Shown piece after piece: positions 1-8,618 of a stretch of DNA of 64,000 nucleotides. The position numbers and the translations under genes were made by a program. Under the pieces are notes generated by a model. That model was not told the DNA's origin. It made no database searches and worked only from the letters and a program-made list of their open reading frames with translations. Source of the stretch: Hymenobacter sp. GOD-10R (GTDB taxonomy: Bacteria > Bacteroidota > Bacteroidia > Cytophagales > Hymenobacteraceae); assembly GCF_035609205.1 (NCBI RefSeq), contig NZ_CP141184.1, positions 2,632,501-2,696,500 of the forward strand, in the 5' to 3' direction. Each line of letters starts with the position of its first letter. Within the stretch, counting starts at the first letter, position 1.

Positions 1-66
1 GGGCAGTTGGGCGTAGCTGCTAAGAGAATATAACAGAAGTGCTAGGAAGGCTACTAGCGGACGCAT
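1..66 (-). CDS. N-terminal fragment of a secreted protein (runs off left edge)
   Basis: Reading the minus strand from the ATG at 66 gives 22 codons without a stop up to the window edge: a positively charged start (MRP), a hydrophobic core and an S-Y-A-Q end that looks like a Sec signal peptide with cleavage after Ala. Nothing of the mature protein is visible, so the function is unknown. It is divergent from the secreted protein that starts at 404. Confidence 0.55.
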   Translation of the reverse strand, partial: MRPLVAFLALLLYSLSSYAQLP

Positions 67-403
67 AATGAGCATAGTCAAGTAGAAGGAACACTCGCCT
101 CTATGCAATTTCAAGTCCTTTTTTCTGCTGGAACAAAGTAGCCGTGCTTCGAGCTTGGTGTATCTAGCCATACAGCACGCTAAAATGATGAGCGCCATAT
201 TTCTTGCGGACGCCTATAACATCTGCTTCAGCGCACGTAGCAAAGTTCTCTGTTGGGTACGCTGTCGAGGAAAACTTAGCACAAAAGGCCTTTCCTGGAG
301 CTGTTGGTCACATGCTTATAAAAAGTGGCACAGAATTGCTTGTAGGAGAAGCGTCTCTTATCGCGCGGCTGCCTTGGTGGAAGCGCTTTTATCTCCTTAT
401 TTT
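67..403. other. intergenic region between divergent genes
   Basis: The space between the left-edge gene and the gene at 404. It presumably holds two promoters. I see no hairpin, repeat or clear TTTG/TAnnTTTG Bacteroidota promoter. Overlapping short reading frames here look like chance. Confidence 0.4.
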
Positions 404-955
404 ATGCTACTTGTTCTTGTTCGTTCGCTCTTTACCCTAGTGCTCCTGCTTCTACTGAACGGCGCACTCTACGCACAAGGCTCTTTGGCCAAATTAGATG
501 AACAAAATGGCTGGCAGGATGCCCCTTTCGAGCAGAGTGATACGGCATTTGAAAATCTGGTTAGCACAAATTGTAGTGCGGCCGAAAGCACAGGGGTAAG
601 CTGTTATACTCGCCGCACCGACAGCTTGAAGCTAGGCACAGCTACCTTAGATACGGTTCAGTATACGTTTTACAACCATTCGCTGGCCGCTGTTACGGTG
701 ACGCTCAAAGGAACGCAGAACATTGCCGCCTTTTGTAAGGTCCTACAGGAAGCTTATGGAGCTGGAAATCCCTCAGACGAAGGACCAGGCGCCGTAGAAT
801 GGGACGGGGAACGTGTCCATATGGGGTATACTGTCGTATCAGGTAGCAGCAAGTACGAGCCGGTTCTGCGGCTGGTACTGCGTAGTAAGATGCAAATGGC
901 CCGGTACCAAGCCGACCAATTGGTCGCGCGGCGGAGCATTACGCAAGGCCTCTAA
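404..955 (+). CDS. secreted hypothetical protein
   Basis: A 183-residue protein from the ATG at 404. The reading frame is open further upstream (to 155), but only this start puts a typical Sec signal peptide (MLLVLVRSLFTLVLLLLLNG, then A-L-Y-A-Q) at the N-terminus. The mature part has two Cys about 11 residues apart (STNCSAAES and VSCYTRR) that could pair in the periplasm. It resembles no family I can name. No partner gene lies next to it: the gene upstream is divergent and the one downstream is on the other strand. Confidence 0.7.
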   Translation: MLLVLVRSLFTLVLLLLLNGALYAQGSLAKLDEQNGWQDAPFEQSDTAFENLVSTNCSAAESTGVSCYTRRTDSLKLGTATLDTVQYTFYNHSLAAVTVTLKGTQNIAAFCKVLQEAYGAGNPSDEGPGAVEWDGERVHMGYTVVSGSSKYEPVLRLVLRSKMQMARYQADQLVARRSITQGL

Positions 956-1055
956 GCGAGAGTTACCTAGGTCCTGTTGAATAGGCTGTGTGTACCCCTT
1001 GCTACCCAGCAAGCTCTCATCTTGTTTGATTAATTAGGGGCATCCGATGGGCCCT

Positions 1056-1346
1056 TCAGAAACGGAAGGCCGCGTGCTCCAGCACCTGCTCTTGGAAGGA
1101 GTGGTCGAGCTGAGAATACCAGGCTACCACGCCGCGGGCTCGACGGAAATCAGTATAGAGGCTCTCGCCTACTGGTTTGCCCCATACTCTCACAAAGGCA
1201 TGGTGAATATCCTCAAAGTCGCCAAAGGAACGCAGCCGCTCTAGCTGGAGCAGGCGCTGCAACACCTCGGAAGTGGTCATGCGTAGAAAGAAAAAACGTG
1301 TAGAAGCGCCGCTGTAGGTGGTGTACGCATGCAGGGCCGGCGTCAT
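1056..1346 (-). CDS. small hypothetical protein
   Basis: A 96-residue reading frame. The second Met (M23, at 1280, MTTSEVLQRLLQLERLRSFG) is a credible alternative start and gives a more regular helical, soluble protein of 74 residues. The composition (RRARGVVAWYSQLDHSFQEQ) looks like a real cytoplasmic protein, while the plus-strand frame over the same bases looks less natural. No domain recognised and no obvious partner. Confidence 0.5.
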   Translation of the reverse strand: MTPALHAYTTYSGASTRFFFLRMTTSEVLQRLLQLERLRSFGDFEDIHHAFVRVWGKPVGESLYTDFRRARGVVAWYSQLDHSFQEQVLEHAAFRF

Positions 1347-1773
1347 GTGACTACCAACTTATTGAAATACAGGTAAGAAGGCAAATATGCGTACGTACAT
1401 CTTTTTGGCACAGCTAGACTTGCTGAATCTTAGCTTCGTGGGCTACCGCACCCCTAGGCTAGGTAGGAGTCTTCACAAACACCTGTCTTGTTGCTGCCTA
1501 AACACCTTGACAGCATGATTTTCATCAGAGGTGCTATTCAAATAGTTGACTGAAGCCAAAAGCTATAGAACTCACGCGCATCGCTGCCACTGCATTGCGC
1601 GCCAGCGCAATGCTAACGGTAACGGGTGCTTGGGCGCGAGCACTATTTTCAAGTAGTTACAAACAGAAAGCCCCCTTGTGAAAGGAGGGCTTTTGCTTGT
1701 AGCAGCGGTGAGGAATTAACCTGCGCGAAGCCTTCCAACAATCCTGCAAGGCAATCAGTGGGCGTTCTACCGC
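1347..1773. other. intergenic region with two hairpins
   Basis: No gene is visible. A perfect 9-bp stem with a 4-base loop lies at 1592-1613 (GCATTGCGC paired with GCGCAATGC) without a T tract, and a terminator-like hairpin lies at 1667-1694. The rest shows no recognisable signal. Confidence 0.5.
1667..1694. terminator. terminator-like hairpin downstream of the VOC gene
   Basis: AAAGCCCCCTT is followed by GTG and AAAGGAGGGCTTTT, forming a GC-rich stem flanked by A and T runs, so it could work on either strand. It lies 80 bases beyond the stop codon of the minus-strand VOC gene. Confidence 0.6.
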
Positions 1774-2178
1774 TTACCCCTCAAACTTCCGCAAGGCTTC
1801 GGGGGTGACTGGAGTAAAGAAGTTGACCAAATTACCATCTGGGTCTCGTAGCAGCAGCGAGCGGTTGCCCCAAGGCATAGTGGTTGGCACTTGCACGATG
1901 GCGTCGCCTAGCACGCCAGCCAGCCGTTGGTAGTCAACGTCTACATCCTGTACCCTGAATTCAAGGATGGCGGAATGGTTGTTGGCGGCCGTTGCTACCT
2001 GCTCGCCTCCAAACAAGGCTAGGGTGCGCGTACTGCCGATGGCTAAGGTGGCCGTGGGCGTTTGCAGCTCAGCAAAATCAGGCGTGTATTGTGTCACCAG
2101 CACACCAGTGACTTGCTCGTAAAATTGCACTAGGCGCTGAAGGTCGGCGGTGATGAGGCGGACAGAGGCAAACTTCAT
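1774..2178 (-). CDS. VOC (glyoxalase/bleomycin-resistance) superfamily protein
   Basis: A 134-residue single VOC module pair. The first beta-alpha-beta unit (MKFASVRLITADLQRLVQFY) and the second (SAILEFRVQDVDVDYQRLAG, ending LLLRDPDGNLVNFFTPV) match the family pattern. The fold usually carries a divalent metal and acts in isomerisation, ring opening or antibiotic binding; the substrate here cannot be told. The usual metal-binding Glu after DPDGN is replaced (NLVNFF), so the protein may bind metal differently or act as a binding protein. It lies 90 bases downstream of a WYL-type regulator on the same strand and is probably co-regulated with it. Confidence 0.85.
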   Translation of the reverse strand: MKFASVRLITADLQRLVQFYEQVTGVLVTQYTPDFAELQTPTATLAIGSTRTLALFGGEQVATAANNHSAILEFRVQDVDVDYQRLAGVLGDAIVQVPTTMPWGNRSLLLRDPDGNLVNFFTPVTPEALRKFEG

Positions 2179-2268
2179 GGGAGAAGGTTAAAAGTGAACG
2201 ATACCCCAAAGCTCTCCACGCCCACTGTCAACCCTATGGCAGCCGACATCGTGCAGGGTAAAAAAAAA

Positions 2269-2964
2269 TTATACCGGGTAGGGTAGGTTTAAGCTCGCTA
2301 TGTAGTCGGAAAGCGAGAGGTGTTGCTCGCACGTAAAAGGAAGGGTCGTGGCCGAGAGATGCTGCAGGCGCGCTACCTTGAAGTCGCGGTACTGCCGCCG
2401 CAGATGGCACCAACCGATCAGGTGCCAGGCAAAGTTATAGAATACCAAACCGATGGGTTCCACATGGCGCCGGCTCGTCTCGCCCTTCTTCGTGCAGTAG
2501 TCTACGGCGAGAACACGCCGTTCTGCAATGGCCAGCTGTAAGGTGGCTAGGTAATCTCCTTCTCCTGGCGAGTACTCTGGCACGTGCAATTTCAGGCGGT
2601 GGGTGAACTGCTCCAATTGGTCCTTCTCCGGTGCGCGTAGCACCGCCTTCACTTTTTGCAAAGCGGTGGCAGTATGTGTTTGAATAGACTTATCGGCTAA
2701 GGTTTCGGCTAGTGCTTGCAGCAGTACCAACGCCCCAGCCTCCTGTGGGGTGAAAGAGACCGGCGGTAGAAAGTAGCCTTGCACGAGAAAGTAACCTCGA
2801 TGCGGCTCAAAACCTAGGGGAATGCCCTGCTCGCCCAAAGCCTTAATATCCCGGTAGACCGTGCGCACGCTAATACCAAATTGCTCGGCAATTTGCTCGG
2901 CTAAGACATACTTTTTGGTTTGCAGTAAGGTGGTAATTCCAAATAGGCGGTCGATGCGGTTCAT
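2269..2964 (-). CDS. YafY-type HTH/WYL-domain transcriptional regulator
   Basis: A 231-residue protein with an N-terminal HTH_11 winged helix (residues about 1-60, RIDRLFGITTLLQTKKYVLA and SVRTVYRDIKALGEQGIPLG) and a C-terminal WYL sensing domain (about 135-215, with VEPIGLVFYNFAWHLIGWC in place of the classic W-Y-L). Such proteins bind DNA and a small ligand through the WYL pocket. It precedes the VOC protein gene and probably controls it and itself. The gene upstream, across about 270 bases, is divergent. Confidence 0.9.
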   Translation of the reverse strand: MNRIDRLFGITTLLQTKKYVLAEQIAEQFGISVRTVYRDIKALGEQGIPLGFEPHRGYFLVQGYFLPPVSFTPQEAGALVLLQALAETLADKSIQTHTATALQKVKAVLRAPEKDQLEQFTHRLKLHVPEYSPGEGDYLATLQLAIAERRVLAVDYCTKKGETSRRHVEPIGLVFYNFAWHLIGWCHLRRQYRDFKVARLQHLSATTLPFTCEQHLSLSDYIASLNLPYPV

Positions 2965-3234
2965 GGCCCTTTTGTGCTCGTGGAACTTGCTGGCATTCTA
3001 CGCAAGATAGGCGTGTAACCGATCCTGGTGGGCAAGCTACTGCTGGTAGGTAGTTAGACGGCTTTGTTATATAGAGATGCCAAATAGTACAGGGCGGATT
3101 CGGTTCTCCCATGTACTCTTGGCTTCTGCGTAATTCATATTTGTTTCTGCTGTTGCTAATTTACAAACGACTCAGTTGCCAGGCTTTTCCTAACAGGTGC
3201 TCAACCGCTACGAAGCACGCAAACTCCAGCTCCT

Positions 3235-3843
3235 ATGTCGAATGTGCTCACCTTTGAACCATCCAGGCCCGTCGTGCTGCTGCCCTACCAGGCCGAGTGG
3301 GCCGATGAGTTTACCGCTACTGCTCGCCGCCTTCAGGCTTTGGTAGGAGCAGCCCTTTTACGCGTCGATCATATTGGCTCCACGGCAGTGCCCGGCCTCG
3401 TGGCTAAGGATGTCATTGATGTTCAACTAACTGTCGTCGATCTGGAGCATGTGTTGGAACTAACACAACCTTTAACGCAGGCCGGGTTTCGCCTGCGAGC
3501 TGATTTTGACTATGATGTCTTTCACGACTTGCCAGTTCACTCTCCCGAGTTGCGCAAGTGCTACCTGCGCGAGCCGGTAGGTGAGCGGCGTCTGCACCTG
3601 CATGTGCGGGAAGCTGGCCGGTTCAATACCCGCTATGCGCTGCTATTTCGCGACTATCTGCGCGCTAATTCTGCTGCTTGCCAAGAATATGGATTGCTGA
3701 AGCGCCGCGCTGCCGCCATCTTTCCTAATAGTATTGCGGGCTACTTGTATTTAAAAGAGCCCGTTTTTCACCTTTTGTACCAAGCAGCCGCCTTGTGGGC
3801 CGACCAGGTGGGTTGGCAGCTGGAGGAACCTAGCACGTCCTAG
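3235..3843 (+). CDS. GrpB/UPF0157 family protein (nucleotidyltransferase-like)
   Basis: A 202-residue protein with the GrpB signature: LLPYQAEWADEF near the N-terminus, then RVDHIGSTAVPGLVAKDVID (residues about 43-62) and a C-terminal LKRRAAAIFP segment. The family belongs to the polymerase-beta-like nucleotidyltransferase fold and is often found as a stand-alone small protein; the physiological substrate is poorly known. No signal peptide, so cytoplasmic. It is not in an obvious operon. Confidence 0.85.
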   Translation: MSNVLTFEPSRPVVLLPYQAEWADEFTATARRLQALVGAALLRVDHIGSTAVPGLVAKDVIDVQLTVVDLEHVLELTQPLTQAGFRLRADFDYDVFHDLPVHSPELRKCYLREPVGERRLHLHVREAGRFNTRYALLFRDYLRANSAACQEYGLLKRRAAAIFPNSIAGYLYLKEPVFHLLYQAAALWADQVGWQLEEPSTS

Positions 3844-4061
3844 GGGGGAGCAGAGAAGCTAAAGTAAAAGAGGAGCGTCACGGCAAGCTAGCTGTCGCCG
3901 AAAACATGGCCAAGAAGTAGCTGGTTGCCCGTTGTAGGTGCTAGAGAAGCGGGCCTAGGCTGTAGATGAGGCAGAAAATGTATCCGCAAGAATTCTCTTT
4001 GCTAGGATGACGAAAATCTATGTTCTTGCGTAAACCCGTATTGCTTCTCACTTCTTTCGCC

Positions 4062-4325
4062 ATGACGACTCCTACCCCTGATCCTACGGCCCATCTCTCG
4101 CAACTTGTTCGCTACAGTTTGCAACTACCCACCATGGTCGAACCTGATGACTTGGCCGCCGTGCGCACGCTGCTGACGAGCCACCAGTTGGTGGTAGACC
4201 GCGTAGTGCCCGGCGAGGCGCTGGTCGCTTCCGCGACGGGATCCGACCCAGATTGGCAAACAATTAAACTGGCCTTGCAAGAAGTAGGGTACCCCGTCCA
4301 GCATACCAACACGGTCGAAGATTAA
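4062..4325 (+). CDS. small hypothetical protein
   Basis: An 87-residue soluble protein from the ATG at 4062 (MTTPTPDPTAH). An in-frame ATG at 4020 would add MFLRKPVLLLTSFA, which reads like untranslated leader. The alternation around AVRTLLTSHQLVVDRVVPGE and DPDWQTIKLALQEVGY suggests a ferredoxin-like beta-alpha-beta fold similar to heavy-metal-associated domains, but no CxxC metal motif is present. Function unknown. A terminator hairpin follows directly. Confidence 0.65.
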   Translation: MTTPTPDPTAHLSQLVRYSLQLPTMVEPDDLAAVRTLLTSHQLVVDRVVPGEALVASATGSDPDWQTIKLALQEVGYPVQHTNTVED

Positions 4326-4352
4326 TGGCTCCTATAGCCTGCAACACCCCAG

Positions 4353-4386
4353 AAAGCCCCTTGTTAAAGGGGGCTTTTCTTTTTTC
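4353..4386 (+). terminator. Rho-independent terminator
   Basis: AAAGCCCC, a short loop, GGGGGCTTTT and then a run of T after one C, 28 bases past the stop of the gene ending at 4325. Confidence 0.75.
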
Positions 4387-4584
4387 AACGAAAGTATTCG
4401 CTGAAAAAAGCAGGCTATTCACAGCAAAAAAGAGGCTGTTCAGCAGAAAAACCGGAAGCGCCTGCTTCGGTGCCGTAACCTTGTAACATCAACGAGGGCA
4501 GTCAAGCAAGTTTTGCTAAGCCTAGCACTACTGCCTCGTACTCAACAGCTCTTTTTCCATCTTTCTTCCTTTCCTTCCTTCCTC

Positions 4585-4965
4585 ATGGCATACTCTACTT
4601 CCACCCCTGCAGGCCAATCCGTTCAAGAAATTATCAGCGCCCTACCTGGCCTTATGGCTGTAGCCGTGGTGGATGCACAATCTGGCATGGCCCTAGCCTC
4701 GCACTCTAACTCTCCTAGCCTAAACCCAGAAACTGCAGCGGCTTACAACACAGAAGTTGTGAAGCAAAAGCAGAAGGCCATGGCCGCTTTGAAGCTGACG
4801 GGGGAGAAGATTGAAGATATTTTGATGACTCTCAGCCACCAGTTGCACCTGATCAAGCTCTCCGAAGATGGCAAAAAGTTCATCTACTTGGTAGTTAACT
4901 CCCGCGACACGAACCTAGCTATTGCCCGCGAGGTACTGCGGCAAGGCGCCGAGTTGCTCAAGTAA
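4585..4965 (+). CDS. roadblock/LC7-like protein
   Basis: A 126-residue protein from the ATG at 4585 (MAYSTSTPAGQSVQEI). An upstream Leu/Phe-rich extension from 4513 is unlikely to be translated. The core, ISALPGLMAVAVVDAQSGMA followed by the helix YNTEVVKQKQKAMAALKL and a strand LHLIKLSEDGKKFIYLVVN, resembles the roadblock/LC7 fold, which in bacteria often partners small GTPases or works in gliding and regulatory complexes. No GTPase gene lies next to it. The assignment is by pattern only. Confidence 0.65.
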   Translation: MAYSTSTPAGQSVQEIISALPGLMAVAVVDAQSGMALASHSNSPSLNPETAAAYNTEVVKQKQKAMAALKLTGEKIEDILMTLSHQLHLIKLSEDGKKFIYLVVNSRDTNLAIAREVLRQGAELLK

Positions 4966-5115
4966 TCTTCAGTACAGTAGTTTATTGATAACTACAGCGA
5001 CCAGACCATCCGCATAGTATCTGGTGGCACTCTGAAGCAGTTGTTCCTGCGTAGCTGTACTAAGAACCAGTCGGCACGAGCTAGCTTCCAACCTTCTTAG
5101 AACGTCACTAATCAA

Positions 5116-5143
5116 AAAAGCCCCTCCATGTAGAGGGGCTTTT
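5116..5143. terminator. bidirectional terminator hairpin
   Basis: AAAAGCCCCTC, a short loop and GAGGGGCTTTT form a perfect stem between two convergent genes (ending 4965 plus and 5203 minus). Confidence 0.75.
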
Positions 5144-5202
5144 GAGTTAATAAGCCAAGCTATCTGCTTGCAGATGATCCTTTAGTGTAAAGGGCCTAGG
5201 CT

Positions 5203-5631
5203 TTAATACACCAAACACTTCCAAAATTTGAAATCCTGCTGCAAGGCTTGTCCAGCTACTACCGTAATGGTATTCGTGGGCTGGTACAAATAAACTCCCG
5301 TGGGCATCACTACATACGTACCAGCGGGCACATCTGCGGACAAGCGGCCATCACGCAACGGATAGTGAAGGCTGGCAGCCCGAAGTTGCTCAAAGTCGCC
5401 GTTGCCGAGTTGATCCAGAGCGGCTTTGCGGATGAAGTATAACTCGCCCGTGTACGGGCTATACGTGCGCGCTTGCTCATTAATTAGGGGCATACAATCT
5501 CCTTGACCGTAGCGTACCGTCCCCGTCACGCCTGTGAAAATAGGGCAAATAGCCGGTTCAGGCATTTCCTCTGGGGCCGAGGTGCAGTACATAGTAAGAA
5601 AAGCCAGTGGGGCGATTAGTAGACGTTTCAT
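5203..5631 (-). CDS. putative lipoprotein, hypothetical
   Basis: A 142-residue protein from the ATG at 5631 (MKRLLIAPLAFLTMYCTSAP). The L-T-M-Y-C stretch is a weak lipobox, so it is probably a lipoprotein with the acylated Cys at about residue 16. An upstream start at 5670 would add a second hydrophobic run and is less likely. The C-terminal half (LSADVPAGTYVVMPTGVYLY followed by ITVVAGQALQQDFKF) reads like a small carboxypeptidase-regulatory or PEGA-like beta sandwich. Two further Cys are present. Function unknown; no linked genes. Confidence 0.65.
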   Translation of the reverse strand: MKRLLIAPLAFLTMYCTSAPEEMPEPAICPIFTGVTGTVRYGQGDCMPLINEQARTYSPYTGELYFIRKAALDQLGNGDFEQLRAASLHYPLRDGRLSADVPAGTYVVMPTGVYLYQPTNTITVVAGQALQQDFKFWKCLVY

Positions 5632-5942
5632 CACGAGCAATTGAAAGAGGATGGAGAGAACTGCAAGCAAGAGCCTGATGGTAGAAAAAAGGTTGCAAGG
5701 TTCTCTTCTACAAGAGAAAAACCATCAACATCATATCGGATAGCCTAAAGTGCTTTTCCCTGATTGGCTACAGCAACCAAGAATCGTTTGGTACAATAAA
5801 GATTGCTGGATTTCGAGAACGTCTTTTAAGGGATTCTTTTCGTAGTATGTTAGCGTCGATAGCTGTCAATTAGTAGCTGTGCCACAGCGTAGTTATCGTA
5901 TGTTCACAGCTAAGCCTACCTTTTTTCTAACCGGTACAGACC
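5632..5942. other. intergenic region between divergent genes
   Basis: A moderately A+T-rich stretch between the divergent lipoprotein and monooxygenase-like genes. It should hold both promoters, but I see no clear TAnnTTTG box, operator palindrome or hairpin. Confidence 0.4.
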
Positions 5943-6248
5943 ATGATTGCACGTCTATGGCACGGAGCCGTGCCCCTTCACCTAGCTGACGCTTACTACG
6001 CTTATCTGCTCCGTACGGGCCTGCCCGATTACCAACGGACGCCTGGCAATCAGGGCGTGCATGTTTTGCGACGAGAAGAAAATGGAGTGGCCCACTTTCA
6101 ACTGCTCACGTTCTGGGAATCCTATGCCGCTATCAAAGCCTTCGCCGGAGAGGACTACGAGCGGGCGCGTTACTATCCTGAAGATGCAGACTACCTGCTA
6201 GTAATGGAACCACAGGTTACCCACTATGAGGTCCTGACTCCCCTCTAA
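5943..6248 (+). CDS. antibiotic biosynthesis monooxygenase (ABM)-like protein
   Basis: A 101-residue protein of the dimeric alpha-beta barrel type. The opening MIARLWHGAVPLHLADAYYA, the middle GVHVLRREENGVAHFQLLTF and WESYAAIKAFAGEDYERARY are typical of ABM and related small heme or quinone-handling enzymes, which act as cytoplasmic homodimers. The substrate is unknown. It stands alone and is followed by a strong terminator. Confidence 0.75.
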   Translation: MIARLWHGAVPLHLADAYYAYLLRTGLPDYQRTPGNQGVHVLRREENGVAHFQLLTFWESYAAIKAFAGEDYERARYYPEDADYLLVMEPQVTHYEVLTPL

Positions 6249-6327
6249 TACGACTATGACCGAGCCCACAAAGTGATGTGTGGTACTCCTCAGTCAGAAG
6301 TTTTATACTAATCCTGTGGCATAATTG

Positions 6328-6385
6328 CTTGTACAAACAAAAGAGCCCCGGCCCACAGGAGTCGGGGCTCTTTTGTTTGTGCAAG
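6328..6385. terminator. strong long-stem terminator
   Basis: Arms 6328-6350 and 6363-6385 are reverse complements of each other with one T/C difference. The inner 18 bp (ending AGAGCCCCG) pair perfectly around a 12-base loop, and the arms carry A and T runs, so the hairpin could stop transcription on either strand. Confidence 0.8.
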
Positions 6386-6666
6386 TAGCTTCTTTGGCCC
6401 AACAATTAGTTGGGCTAGGTAGATGGCCTCTGTCTTTTCGTTTCATGAAAGTCCGGATTTTCTTCCGGGTTAACGACTAAAAAGGATGCGTTACGTAGTA
6501 TGATTTTATATTTTACTAATATAATTTTGAACTATACTATTTCTTTTGTCGCTATTTGTGCGTAGGCTGTTGAGGAAGGCTCCTGCTCGTAGGCGCAATT
6601 CGTTGCTCATTTGCTTACTGCCACTTCTCAGAACGCCTGCCTGCACGTCCTCTATTTGCTTTGTTA
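6386..6666 (+). promoter_or_regulatory. A+T-rich leader with candidate promoter
   Basis: Between the terminator and the PAS gene lies an A+T-rich block (about 6495-6550). It contains TAATTTTG at 6522-6529, which fits the Bacteroidota -7 consensus TAnnTTTG. I do not see a matching TTTG at -33, so the call is tentative. The leader to the start codon would be about 140 bases. Confidence 0.3.
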
Positions 6667-7479
6667 ATGCCACCTATTGCTTTACTTTCTCCTGACGTGC
6701 TCCGTACGTTGGAAGCCTTGCCTGATTCGTACCTGATCTTAGCCCCTGATGCCGCGTTCACCATCCTGACGGCGACTTCTGCCTATCTAGTTGCAACAGG
6801 TACCACTCGAGAGGCTTTGCAAGGCTGCCCCGTGCTGGAAGCTTTTCCGCAAGCTCCCTACGTTGTCGCCACAAACAGCGCGGACCTGCATGCCTCCTTG
6901 CAGCAGGTGTTGCAGACGGGGCAGCCTCACTCCATGCCCCTGCAACGGTACGACATGCGCGACGGCGATGGATCCTTTCGGGAGAAATACTGGGACATAC
7001 TCAACTGGCCGGTCCTGGATGCACAAGGAAGAGTACGGTACCTCGTCCATAAAGCTGTAGATATCACGACGCAAGTGCAAGCCCATGCCCAGGCCGAGGA
7101 TCTGTTAGAAATACGGAACCGGCAGTTGCTGCAACTGCTGACCCAGGTGCCTGCAGCCGTCGCGGCCGTCACGGGGCCGGAACACCGGTACTCTTTTCTT
7201 AATGCCCGCTACCGTGCTTTAGTTGGCACTCGGGCCGAGCTTGGGCGCAGTGTGGCAGAGGCGGTGCCGGAACTCGCTGATCAGGGATTCGTTGCCCGGT
7301 TGAACGCCGTCTATCATACCGGGGAGATGTATCATGGACAGGAAACACGACTGCTGCTGCAGGATCCTATAGCGAAGGCGCCACGCACGGTTTTGTTGGA
7401 TTTCACCTACCAGCCACTGCGCAACCAACACGGGCAGATTACCGGTGTATTGGTCTTTGCTGTCGAGGTAAATAGGTAA
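6667..7479 (+). CDS. PAS-PAS protein lacking an output domain
   Basis: A 270-residue protein from the ATG at 6667 (an in-frame TTG at 6661 is the only earlier option). Two PAS folds are visible, about residues 12-140 (ALPDSYLILAPDAAFTILTA; HKAVDITTQVQ closes the PAC part) and about 150-268 (LLTQVPAAVAAVTGPEHRYS; LDFTYQPLRNQHGQITGVLV), joined by a short helix. Hymenobacter-type genomes carry many kinases that begin like this, but here translation stops just after the second PAS and no HisKA or ATPase sequence follows in the next 300 bases. It is either a stand-alone sensor/adaptor or the remnant of a kinase. Cytoplasmic; the ligand is unknown. Confidence 0.85.
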   Translation: MPPIALLSPDVLRTLEALPDSYLILAPDAAFTILTATSAYLVATGTTREALQGCPVLEAFPQAPYVVATNSADLHASLQQVLQTGQPHSMPLQRYDMRDGDGSFREKYWDILNWPVLDAQGRVRYLVHKAVDITTQVQAHAQAEDLLEIRNRQLLQLLTQVPAAVAAVTGPEHRYSFLNARYRALVGTRAELGRSVAEAVPELADQGFVARLNAVYHTGEMYHGQETRLLLQDPIAKAPRTVLLDFTYQPLRNQHGQITGVLVFAVEVNR

Positions 7480-7796
7480 CGCCAGTGAATATGGCTACTC
7501 TACCTGCTATGGTTGCCGAGCGCGGCCTAGCAGCAGTTGCATCGCCAGTACTAGTCTAGCTGCGCTCCGATGCTGTTTTCTTCACCAACTACGCTATGAT
7601 CATAGGAGCCGCAAAACAAGTAAGCAGGTCCAGCTTTGTGCTAGCGCAACGAGGGGACATTACCGAGCTGACTAGAAAGTCTACTCGGTGATGTCCCCTC
7701 GCTGTGCCAGCACTATTAGCCTAGGTTGTATTAGCTGCTATTAGCGAGCTTACTTAAAACCTAGAATCTAGTAGTCGCATCTGCCCAAATAGGAAA
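7480..7796. other. convergent intergenic region with a long hairpin
   Basis: The space between the PAS protein and the convergent SDR gene. The only structure seen is the stem-loop at 7638-7713. No reading frame or kinase remnant is recognisable. Confidence 0.45.
7638..7713. terminator. long stem-loop between convergent genes
   Basis: Arms of about 29 bases at 7638-7666 and 7685-7713 pair with four differences, including the perfect core CGAGGGGACAT with ATGTCCCCTCG. It probably ends transcription from both sides, although no T tract is present. A small repeat element is the alternative. Confidence 0.5.
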
Positions 7797-8534
7797 TTAC
7801 CATGGGCTGATGCCTGTCTCCGGCGCATTGTCATCGCTGAAGAACTGGCTCGTGGGGCCATCTGCCCCCAACAGGGCGGCCTTTACTAGGCGGGCAGCAG
7901 CGTCGGCCACGCTGCCAGGGCCGCTGTGGTGGTTGAAATCGGTGGCGGTATAGCCGGGGTCCACGACGTTCACTTTGAACGGGGTGTCGCGCAGCTCATA
8001 AGCTAGCATAATCGTGTAGGCATTCAGGGCCGCTTTAGACGGCTGGTAGGCGGCACCCTTCACGGCATAATACTTCCAAGAAGGGTCGTTGTGCAGTGTT
8101 AGCGAACCTAGGCCCGACGTTACGTTGACAATCCGAGGTGCAGGCGACTGCCGCAGTAAGTCGATAAAGGCCTGCGTTACTTCAATCACGCCAAACACGT
8201 TCGTCTCATACACCTCTTTGATCATGCCGATGCTGCTGGTGAGAGCTGGTTGCGACGGATCCCCCAGGATGCCGGCATTGTTGATGAGCACGTCCAGCAC
8301 GGTCGTTTTCTGACCGATGGTCTCCCGGGCAGCGGCTATCGAGGCGCTATCTGTTACATCAATCTGAATGGGCTCCACCTGGGAGAGACCTTCCGCTTTT
8401 AATTGGTCGACGGCCTGCTGGCCTCTTTGCAAATCGCGGCTACCTAGGTACACATAGTAGCCGTGTTGGAGTAGTTGGCGGGCCGCTTCGAAGCCGATGC
8501 TTTTATTGGCGCCGGTAATAAGTACTGTCTTCAT
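7797..8534 (-). CDS. short-chain dehydrogenase/reductase (SDR)
   Basis: A 245-residue NAD(P)-dependent oxidoreductase from the ATG at 8534 (an upstream TTG at 8549 is less likely). The Rossmann motif is TGANKSIGFEAARQL, followed by LDVLINNAGILGD, the catalytic Ser (VNVTSGLGSL) and YQPSK as the Tyr-x-x-x-Lys pair; PGYTATDFN follows. This matches classical SDRs related to carbonyl reductases. The substrate is unknown. The AraC-type regulator lies 84 bases upstream on the same strand and is the likely controller. Confidence 0.92.
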   Translation of the reverse strand: MKTVLITGANKSIGFEAARQLLQHGYYVYLGSRDLQRGQQAVDQLKAEGLSQVEPIQIDVTDSASIAAARETIGQKTTVLDVLINNAGILGDPSQPALTSSIGMIKEVYETNVFGVIEVTQAFIDLLRQSPAPRIVNVTSGLGSLTLHNDPSWKYYAVKGAAYQPSKAALNAYTIMLAYELRDTPFKVNVVDPGYTATDFNHHSGPGSVADAAARLVKAALLGADGPTSQFFSDDNAPETGISPW

Positions 8535-8618
8535 GGTCAAGGAGGTCAATTGCTTGCTTGAGTTAACAGCACAAAATTACCGGGCGCCAGCGGCGCCGTT
8601 GGCACCAATTCTACGGTA

